Made by a program: the position numbers and the translations under genes. Positions 41,334-47,216 of a stretch of DNA of 47,216 bases are shown piece after piece. The notes beneath the pieces are model-generated. The model ran no database searches, was not told the origin of the DNA, and saw only the letters and a list, made by a program, of their open reading frames with translations. Source of the DNA: Rubrobacteraceae bacterium (GTDB lineage: Bacteria > Actinomycetota > Rubrobacteria > Rubrobacterales > Rubrobacteraceae); the NCBI GenBank assembly GCA_030448125.1, contig JAUJNO010000002.1, positions 14,144 through 61,359 of the forward strand, in the 5' to 3' direction. Each line of letters starts with the position of its first letter. Within the stretch, counting starts at the first letter, position 1.

Positions 41334-42562
41334 ACCAGCGCCAGCTCGGGCGAGAGGTTTCGGGCTTCGAGGATGCGCCCGATGGCGAGGCCTATCTGAG
41401 AGTTGGGCGTGGACGCTCCGGCGGTCAGACCCACCCGTACCGGCCCCTCGGGGAGCCAGCCTTTCTCCTCGACCTCCTCGCGCGGGTCGAGGGGCGTGCC
41501 GGGGGGCTTGTGCAGTATCATGTCCCCGGTTATGCAGTCTCCGCTGGCTATGTGGTAGCTCCTCGGGACCCTCTCCCTGGCGATGATCGCCAGGTTGTTC
41601 GTGTTCGAGGAGTTGTAGCCGCCGACGATGACGACGACGTCCAGAGGATGTTCCAGCAGCCCGAAGAGGGCGTCCTGCCTGTCCTGCGTCGCCGAGCAGA
41701 TGGTGTCGAAGAGCTCGAAGTGCTCCGCGAGGTTCTCTTCTCCGTAGCGCTCGATCATCGCCTTTCTCAGCTCCTCGCCGACGGCCATCGTCTCGCTCAT
41801 GAGCATCGTGGTCTGGTTGGCGACGCCGACCCTCCGGAGATCCCTCTCCGGATCGAAGCCGGGGGACATGCCGTGTCCGAGCTTCTCCTCTAGCTCCCCG
41901 GTGCCCATCTTCCCGAGGATGAAGTCCACTACGTAGCCGGTCTCCTTCAGGTTGCGAACGATCAGGTACTTGCCGTTGCCGCTGTCCTTGAGGGTCTGGG
42001 AGGCGGTGGCCTTGGTCTCCTCGTGGTAGTACTTGCCGTGGATGACGCTCGTGAAGCCCCCCTTTGCGTAGCGGGTGACGCGCTTCCACACCGAGAGGAC
42101 CGAGCCGCAGGTAGTGTCCACGACGATGCACTCCCTCGCTCTGAGCTTGTTCACCCAGTCCACGGGCGCGCCGAAGGCGGGGAGGAGGACGACGTCCTCT
42201 GGGCCCAGAGTATCGAAGAGCTCGTCCGGGCGGCCGTTGAAGCCCTCCGAGAGGAAGCGTATGTCCATCTCGCGCAGGCGGGCGTTCATGGAGGGGTTGT
42301 GGATCATGTCCCCCGTGATGTAGACGCGCCTGTCGGGGAACTTCTCGCGGGTCTGGAAGGCGTAGTCCACGGCCCTGTCCACCCCGTAGCAGAACCCGAA
42401 CTCGTCGGCGAGCCTGATGGTGAGGCCCTCCGCCGAGAAGACGTTGCCGTTCTCGCGCAGCCTGTCCACGACCTCCGAGCGGTAGTCGCGGTTGAGGAGG
42501 TGCTGGATGTTCTCCCGCATCTTGAAGCCCTTGCGATAATACTTTTGGCTTTCCACGGTCAC
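41330..42562 (-). CDS. ispH: 4-hydroxy-3-methylbut-2-enyl diphosphate reductase, long form
   Basis: The last enzyme of the MEP isoprenoid pathway, a [4Fe-4S] protein that makes IPP and DMAPP. The three cluster cysteines are visible: Cys58 (FGFCYGV), Cys152 (DTTCGS) and Cys289 (TICSATQ). At 410 residues, with the opening YYRKGFKMRENIQHLLNRDY and HGKYYHEET in place of the bacterial HPE motif, it is the cyanobacterial/plant-type IspH and not the form of about 310-330 residues found in most actinobacteria. The first codon may be GTG at 42562. It is convergent with the small membrane protein gene. Confidence 0.94.
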   Translation of the reverse strand: MTVESQKYYRKGFKMRENIQHLLNRDYRSEVVDRLRENGNVFSAEGLTIRLADEFGFCYGVDRAVDYAFQTREKFPDRRVYITGDMIHNPSMNARLREMDIRFLSEGFNGRPDELFDTLGPEDVVLLPAFGAPVDWVNKLRARECIVVDTTCGSVLSVWKRVTRYAKGGFTSVIHGKYYHEETKATASQTLKDSGNGKYLIVRNLKETGYVVDFILGKMGTGELEEKLGHGMSPGFDPERDLRRVGVANQTTMLMSETMAVGEELRKAMIERYGEENLAEHFELFDTICSATQDRQDALFGLLEHPLDVVVIVGGYNSSNTNNLAIIARERVPRSYHIASGDCITGDMILHKPPGTPLDPREEVEEKGWLPEGPVRVGLTAGASTPNSQIGLAIGRILEARNLSPELALV

Positions 42563-42668
42563 CCCTCGTCGCTAGAGAGTAAAAGTCTTTCGGCTCCTTG
42601 ATGAGTTTAACGCATCTCGCCTCGCGTGTCGGTCTTCGCGGGCCGTGTGTTCCATACGGGGAGTGGTG

Positions 42669-42674
42669 TAAAAT
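42669..42674 (+). promoter_or_regulatory. -10 box of a probable leaderless response regulator
   Basis: TAAAAT ends eight bases before ATG 42683, the same spacing as the TACAAT box before GTG 2088. No ribosome site lies between, so the mRNA probably begins at or next to the start codon. Confidence 0.45.
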
Positions 42675-42682
42675 CTGCGCCT

Positions 42683-43066
42683 ATGGCTTCCACGGTCATG
42701 CTCGCAGACGACGATCCCGTTCTCCTCGAAGAGGCCGCCGACGCCCTGCGCGGCGCCGGCTTCAAGGTGGTGGAGGCCGCCGACGGTCAGGTCGCGTTGC
42801 AGGAGGCCCTGAGCCGGAAGGTAGACCTGATCGTCATGGACGCCTCGATGCCGGAGGTCAACGGCCTCGAAGCCTGCCACTGCCTGAAGGCGATGCCCAA
42901 GACCCAGAAGATCCCCGTGGTCCTCACGGTCGCCAAGAGGGACCCGGCCGCCCGCATGCTGGGTGAGAGGACGCACGGCTCCGTGCGCGTCCTGCGCAAG
43001 CCTTTCCTCCCCGACGAGCTGGTCTCCCTGGCCAGGCAACTCGTCAGGCGCAAATCCCTGATTTAA
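42683..43066 (+). CDS. Stand-alone response regulator receiver protein
   Basis: A 128-residue CheY-like receiver with no output domain. The acidic pocket is Asp9-Asp11, the phospho-acceptor is Asp53 (LIVMDASMP), the switch Thr is in VVLTVAK and the conserved lysine is in LRKPFLP. I chose ATG 42683 over the longer frame because MASTVMLADDDPV starts the fold normally. It has no histidine kinase next to it, so it must receive phosphate from elsewhere or act through protein contacts. The FAD enzyme gene follows seven bases later. Confidence 0.92.
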   Translation: MASTVMLADDDPVLLEEAADALRGAGFKVVEAADGQVALQEALSRKVDLIVMDASMPEVNGLEACHCLKAMPKTQKIPVVLTVAKRDPAARMLGERTHGSVRVLRKPFLPDELVSLARQLVRRKSLI

Positions 43067-43073
43067 GAGAAGG

Positions 43074-44219
43074 ATGCTCGTGAGGGCCATCGTCGTCGGC
43101 GGAGGCATCGGAGGCCTCACGGCGGCGATCGCGCTGCGAAGGATTGGCGTGGAGGTCGTGGTCTTCGAGCGGGCGGGGGAGCTGCGGGAGATCGGGGCAG
43201 GTATCTCCCTCTGGGTGAACGCGATGAAGGCCCTGGAGAGGATCGGGCTCGCCGAGGCGGTTCGGGAGACCGGGCGGGAGGAGATCGGAGGTACGATCCG
43301 TACTCCCGGCGGCGAGACGCTCTCGAAGATTCCCGCCGACGCTTTGGAGGAGAGGTTCGGCCTCAACGTCGTCCTGCGGCGTCCCGACCTCCAGAGGGTG
43401 CTGCTCGCTGCGCTGGACGAAGCAGGCGGCTTGATGCGGCTCGGCGTCGAATGTCTGGGGTTTTGGCAGGACGGCTCGGGCGTGGCGGCGTACTTCGCCG
43501 ACGGGCGGGAGGAGACAGGAGATCTGCTCGTCGGCGCGGACGGTCTCAACTCGGCGATCCGGGCGCGGCTGTTCGGCGACGAGAGACCCCGTTACGCGGG
43601 CTTCACGGCGTGGCGCGGCCTGGCAGACCTCGGAGACGGGCGGGAGGAGCCCGGGTTCGAGGCGTGGGGGAGGGGCGGCGTCTTCGGGTTGGTGAGCCTC
43701 GGGCGGGGCTGCTTCTACTGGTACGCCACGAAGAACGCCCCCGAGGGACAGCGGGATGCCGCATCCGGGCGCAAGGCGGAGCTGCTCGAACGTTTCGGCT
43801 CCTGGCACGAGCCTGTCCCGTCGGTGATCTGGGCGACGAAGGAGGAGGACATCCTGCGCAACGACGTCTACGACCGCGAGCCGCTGAAGAGATGGGGCGA
43901 AGGGAGGGTGACGCTGCTGGGCGATGCGGCCCATCCGATGACCCCCAATCTCGGACAGGGGGCCTGCCAGGCCATAGAGGACGCGGTGGCGCTGGCGGAG
44001 TGCGTACGCGGGGAGGAAAACGTCGCCAACGCCCTGCGGCTCTATGAGGAGCAGCGCAGGAGACGGACGGCCGATATCTCGCGGCGGTCACGGCTCCTGG
44101 GCAGGGCCGGACAGCTCGAGAACCCGCTGCTGTGCCGGCTGCGGAACGCGGCGGTCAAAGCGATGCCGCTCCGTTACCAGTTGCGACAGCTCGACCCGAT
44201 ACTCGGTTACGAGGCGTAG
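43074..44219 (+). CDS. FAD-dependent monooxygenase (UbiH/zeaxanthin-epoxidase-like)
   Basis: A 381-residue class A flavoprotein hydroxylase. It has the Rossmann motif VVGGGIGGLTAAIAL at about 7-21, the DG motif LVGADGLNSAIR near residue 150 and the GD motif LLGDAAHPMTPNLGQGACQA near 280. RRPDLQRVLL is a typical FAD-side helix. It would hydroxylate or epoxidise an aromatic or isoprenoid substrate using NAD(P)H and O2. A carotenoid or quinone role is conceivable because ispH is close, but this is only proximity. It begins seven bases after the response regulator, so both are likely cotranscribed. Confidence 0.92.
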   Translation: MLVRAIVVGGGIGGLTAAIALRRIGVEVVVFERAGELREIGAGISLWVNAMKALERIGLAEAVRETGREEIGGTIRTPGGETLSKIPADALEERFGLNVVLRRPDLQRVLLAALDEAGGLMRLGVECLGFWQDGSGVAAYFADGREETGDLLVGADGLNSAIRARLFGDERPRYAGFTAWRGLADLGDGREEPGFEAWGRGGVFGLVSLGRGCFYWYATKNAPEGQRDAASGRKAELLERFGSWHEPVPSVIWATKEEDILRNDVYDREPLKRWGEGRVTLLGDAAHPMTPNLGQGACQAIEDAVALAECVRGEENVANALRLYEEQRRRRTADISRRSRLLGRAGQLENPLLCRLRNAAVKAMPLRYQLRQLDPILGYEA

Positions 44220-44318
44220 CGGGCACGCCGTCGCGCAGGCGACCTCACGCTTCTGAGGCCGTTACGATGCTAAGATCGGGCTCTCAGCGGTTCTGGATCA
44301 GAAGGCGGGTTTTCAGGC

Positions 44319-45857
44319 TTGGGATTGAGCAAGCGACGCAAGGCGCTCATAACGCTCGCGACGCTCATCGGGACATTTTTGGCGGCGCTCGACTCTACCG
44401 TGGTCGGGACGGCGATGCCGACCGTGATCGGGGAGCTCGGCGGGCTCTCGCTCTACCCGTGGGTCTTCGCCTCGTACCTCCTCGCCGCCACGGTGACCGG
44501 CCCCGTCTTCGGCAAGCTCTCGGACACCTACGGCCGCAAGCCCGTGTACCTGGTCGGTATCTTCCTCTTCCTCGCGGGCAGCGTGCTCGCGGGTACCTCA
44601 CAGACGATGACCGGGCTCATAGCTTTCCGGACGTTGCAGGGCCTCGGGGCGGGGGCGGTACAGCCGGTGGCAATAACCATCGTCGGGGACATCTTCGAGC
44701 TCGAGACCCGGGCCCGCGTTCAGGGGCTCTTCGGGGCGGTGTGGGGGATCTCCGCCGTGATCGGACCCGCCGCCGGCGGCCTCATTACCGACTACGTCTC
44801 CTGGCGATGGGTCTTCTACGTTAACCTACCCTTCGGCCTCGTCGCCGCGGCACTCCTCGCCGCCACCCTAACCGAGCGCTCCGTGCGTGGGGAATCTTCC
44901 GGCAGCCGCGTCGACTACCTCGGCATCTCCCTTCTGACCGGCGGCCTCGTCGCCGTGCTTCTGGCGCTCCTGGGCGGTGGCTCGGGAGGCGCTCCATCCC
45001 TCTCCGCCCCGATCCTGGCGCTCTTCTTCGGCGGGGCGGCGGCGCTCGCGCTCTTCGTCGCCGTCGAGACCCGGGTCGAGAACCCCGTGGTTCCCCTGGG
45101 TCTCTTCAGGGACCGCATCTTCGCGGTGGCGGTGTTCGGGAACCTCGCCCTCGGCGGCGTGCTCTTTGGCGTCTCGGTCTACGTGCCGCTCTTCGTGCAG
45201 GGAGCACTCTCAGGTACGGCGCTGACGGCGGGGGCGGTGGTAGCACCCGTCTCGATCGGCTGGCCGGTCGCGTCGTTTATCGGGGGACGGATGCTCCTCG
45301 TGACCGGCTACCGCGCGACGCTCCTCCTGGGCTCGGCGCTCATCGCCGTGGGTGGCGCGCTCTGTGTCCCGATGGGAGAGGGAACATCCCTGTGGTACGT
45401 CGTCGTCGCGGTCTTCATCATCGGGTTGGGCCTGGGGTTCACCAGTACGAGCTACCTGGTCAGCGTCCAGAACGCCGTACCCTGGAACCGGCGCGGGAGC
45501 GCGACCTCCTCCATCGTCTTCTTCCGGACCGTCGGAGGCTCGGTAGCGGTAGCCGTTATGGGCGCCCTCCTGAATGCTTCTCTGGGCGCCCGCTACGAGG
45601 CCGCCGTCGAGAGGGCCTCCGGGGGCGACGCGGACCTCGCCGGCCTGCTCGCCGACCCGAACGCCCTCCTGCAACCCGCCCTGCGCGAGCAAATCCCCGC
45701 CGGCTCCTACGCCGAGCTCGCCGCCTCTCTGGCCACGGCGCTCTCGCCGGCGTTCTGGGCGATCCTCGTCCTCGGTGTTCTGGCCCTGGCCGCGGCGGCG
45801 TTCTTCCCCGGCGGCCAGGCCAAAGACCTCGTCAGCAGGGAGGAAGAGCATGGATGA
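44319..45857 (+). CDS. MFS exporter, DHA2 family
   Basis: A proton-coupled exporter of 512 residues with 14 predicted helices. Motifs are FLAALDSTVVGTAMPTVIGE (D1), GKLSDTYGRKPVYLVG (A), FRTLQGLGAGAVQPVAITIV (B) and AVWGISAVIGPAAGGLITD (C). It differs clearly from the E3 copy, so it is not a recent duplicate. The start is TTG; 44319 or the in-frame TTG six bases later are both possible. The end overlaps the next gene by eight bases, forming an operon of three genes with the unknown protein and the nucleotidase. Confidence 0.9.
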   Translation: MGLSKRRKALITLATLIGTFLAALDSTVVGTAMPTVIGELGGLSLYPWVFASYLLAATVTGPVFGKLSDTYGRKPVYLVGIFLFLAGSVLAGTSQTMTGLIAFRTLQGLGAGAVQPVAITIVGDIFELETRARVQGLFGAVWGISAVIGPAAGGLITDYVSWRWVFYVNLPFGLVAAALLAATLTERSVRGESSGSRVDYLGISLLTGGLVAVLLALLGGGSGGAPSLSAPILALFFGGAAALALFVAVETRVENPVVPLGLFRDRIFAVAVFGNLALGGVLFGVSVYVPLFVQGALSGTALTAGAVVAPVSIGWPVASFIGGRMLLVTGYRATLLLGSALIAVGGALCVPMGEGTSLWYVVVAVFIIGLGLGFTSTSYLVSVQNAVPWNRRGSATSSIVFFRTVGGSVAVAVMGALLNASLGARYEAAVERASGGDADLAGLLADPNALLQPALREQIPAGSYAELAASLATALSPAFWAILVLGVLALAAAAFFPGGQAKDLVSREEEHG

Positions 45858-46500
45858 CCCCACCCGCGAGTTGTCCCTCGAAGGGCTGCCGCGTCCGCCC
45901 CTCTACCGTCTGGCGGACGAGGAGGGGCGGGACGTTTTCCAGAAGACCGAAGTCGGCGGCGAGCCGGCTACCGTCGGCGTCCTCTTCGCCGGCGCGAAAC
46001 TCGCCCGAGAGTTCGCCGCCGGCGCTCCGGAGCACGGGATGGACGCTCTGTCGGGGCTCGAACCGCGGGAACTCGAGGACTGGGGCGCGGTGGAGGCCTT
46101 CGCGTCCGCCGGGGAGGACTACGTGCTCGTGGTCTCGCACAGAGGGACCGGGCTCTTCCATGCCACGGACGTGGCGCGCCGGGCCGCCGAGAGGGCGGGA
46201 GAGATGCCTTTCCCACTCTATCTCATAAGCGACGAGAAGGGCGAGGCGCCCCTGATCTCCGTCGAGACCGACGAGGGCGAGGTGCTCGTAGCGGCCCTCT
46301 TCAGCACACCCGAGAAGGCCCGCGCCTTCCACGAGAGAGCCGCCCACCTGAACTTACCCGGCAGCCTCGGCACCATAGACGACACCGACGGCCTCGGACG
46401 CCACGCCCTCGTCGCGCGGCAGGCCGGGGCGGATTACGCCGTCGTGGATCCCGAGTCCGGCCTCACGGAGGCCATCCCGATCGAGGAGTTGATCCGATGA
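45850..46500 (+). CDS. Two-domain protein of unknown function
   Basis: A 216-residue acidic, soluble protein. It looks like two similar halves: EPATVGVLFAGAKLAREFAA and YVLVVSHRGTGLFH in the first, EGEVLVAALFSTPEKARAFH and YAVVDPESGLTEAIPIEELI in the second. The second half resembles SseB-like or PaREP-like data-binding folds only loosely, so I make no functional call. ATG 45850 lies inside the MFS gene end, preceded by GGAAGAG; its stop overlaps the following ATG by four bases. Coupled translation with both neighbours is likely. Confidence 0.78.
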   Translation: MDDPTRELSLEGLPRPPLYRLADEEGRDVFQKTEVGGEPATVGVLFAGAKLAREFAAGAPEHGMDALSGLEPRELEDWGAVEAFASAGEDYVLVVSHRGTGLFHATDVARRAAERAGEMPFPLYLISDEKGEAPLISVETDEGEVLVAALFSTPEKARAFHERAAHLNLPGSLGTIDDTDGLGRHALVARQAGADYAVVDPESGLTEAIPIEELIR

Positions 46501-47096
46501 GAGCGGGAGCCCCGATACTTGGTCTCGACGTAGATTCGACCATATGGAACCTCACCACCTGGGTCTGCGAGGCCGTCCGCGACGTGACCGGTGAGGAGTT
46601 AGACCCCGAGTCCTGCACCACCTGGACCCACGTCCTCGACGCCTACGGCGAGGAAGCGGCGATGGAGGTCTACACGCGTGCCCTCTCGCCGGGGCGTGTC
46701 CACGAGCGCGAACCCTACCCCGGCTCGGCAAAGGTGCTGCGCGATCTGCAGGAGCAGGGGATCAGAGTCCACTTCATCACCCATAACTGGGACCCACAGG
46801 CCATGACCCCACATCTGGAGCCCTGGCTAAAGAAGCACTTTGGACCAGGGATCGAACTTACCGTCACCACTGAGGACAAGCTCGGCATCCTGGACTCTCT
46901 GGGAGCCTTCGGCATGGTGGATGACCGTCCCGGAACCATCGCCCGCGTCGCCGACGCTGGCCTCTGGGCCGCGACGATGCTCCAGCCCTGGAACCGGGAG
47001 CTCGTCGCCGGAAGAGCCGATATTCACGGCTTCGAGAGCTGGCACGAGGTCCCGGACCTGCTGCCGCCCTTGCCTAACGGCGCGAGCGGCGCTTGA
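46497..47096 (+). CDS. HAD-family 5'-nucleotidase-like protein
   Basis: A 199-residue haloacid-dehalogenase phosphatase similar to the 5'(3')-deoxyribonucleotidase (NT5C) group. Motif I is LGLDVDST with Asp11 (nucleophile) and Asp13. Motif II is in VHFITHNWD, and motif IV is the acidic GMVDDRPGT. A helical cap lies between (TWVCEAVRDVTGEELDPESC). It would hydrolyse nucleoside monophosphates or a related phosphate ester. The ATG overlaps the upstream stop (ATGA). Confidence 0.85.
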   Translation: MRAGAPILGLDVDSTIWNLTTWVCEAVRDVTGEELDPESCTTWTHVLDAYGEEAAMEVYTRALSPGRVHEREPYPGSAKVLRDLQEQGIRVHFITHNWDPQAMTPHLEPWLKKHFGPGIELTVTTEDKLGILDSLGAFGMVDDRPGTIARVADAGLWAATMLQPWNRELVAGRADIHGFESWHEVPDLLPPLPNGASGA

Positions 47097-47131
47097 ATAG
47101 CGGAACTTCTCGCAAAACAGGAGGTAGTCAG

Positions 47132-47216
47132 GTGACGTCTTCGAACCTCGTACTCCGCCGGTTCGTCCTTCTCGGCACGCCGCTCGCTTTGGCCGTGCTG
47201 ATGCTCTTCCACCCGT
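47132..47216 (+). CDS. Truncated gene at window end, probable membrane protein
   Basis: GTG 47132 follows CAGGAGG by a normal spacing. The 28 codons seen encode a basic start and a hydrophobic helix, VLLGTPLALAVLMLF. The product continues beyond the window and cannot be named. Confidence 0.5.
   Translation, partial: MTSSNLVLRRFVLLGTPLALAVLMLFHP

Overview
The window is high-GC DNA with actinobacterial habits: GTG and TTG starts, several starts a few bases downstream of a -10 box (likely leaderless mRNAs), and a PASTA-type Ser/Thr kinase. I infer a Rubrobacter-like actinomycete. The long cyanobacterial/plant-type IspH at 41.3-42.6 kb, the PGPGW membrane protein and the DUF892, DUF2795 and FUSC genes fit this, but no rRNA or marker gene confirms it.

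Two blocks of ordinary chromosome flank a large accessory region. Left block (1-5.9 kb): a PfkB sugar kinase, a NIF3-family protein divergent from a PAP2-like membrane protein across a palindromic -10 box, an aldo/keto reductase, a frameshifted SDR, and the AzlCD amino-acid exporter. Right block (40.4-47.2 kb): tRNA-Val(CAC), a roadblock-like protein and small membrane protein, IspH, a stand-alone response regulator, an FAD monooxygenase, an MFS exporter, an unknown protein, a HAD 5'-nucleotidase and a truncated final gene.

Between them, about 34 kb looks like integrated elements stacked at two tRNA genes. Island A (5.92-22.5 kb) lies between a 40-bp copy of the 3' half of tRNA-Ala(CGC) and the intact gene, with a tyrosine integrase next to the tRNA. 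To its right are three partial copies of the 3' half of tRNA-Val(CAC) at 22.6, 32.7 and 36.1 kb, ending at the intact tRNA at 40.4 kb. They mark three successive elements: E3 (22.6-32.7), E2 (32.7-36.1) and E1 (36.1-40.4 kb). Element ends at both tRNAs carry the same tandem GGTTGCTGCAC pair, so one integrase lineage, or cross-mobilised relatives, probably built the stack.

Island A carries a phospho-signalling group on the minus strand (PASTA-type Ser/Thr kinase, inositol monophosphatase-family enzyme, dual-specificity-type phosphatase, DUF5049 protein, nitronate monooxygenase), a secreted lipoprotein hydrolase, a DUF892 protein, an alpha/beta hydrolase, a FUSC exporter between perfect 20-bp inverted repeats, and a zinc-ribbon gene between two copies of a non-coding GTGACCGG hairpin array. 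It also has a GCGGTCGAT iteron-like cluster, a MITE pair and decayed IS630 and IS5 copies. E3 carries RibD_C/DHFR-like enzymes, an MFS pump, a VOC protein and many broken genes. E2 carries an ABM-like protein and an ABC-2 exporter whose permease is frameshifted. E1 carries a YihY protein, an intact IS5-family transposase, an aldo/keto reductase and the PGPGW protein. The many single-base frameshifts mean either real decay or some homopolymer sequencing errors.
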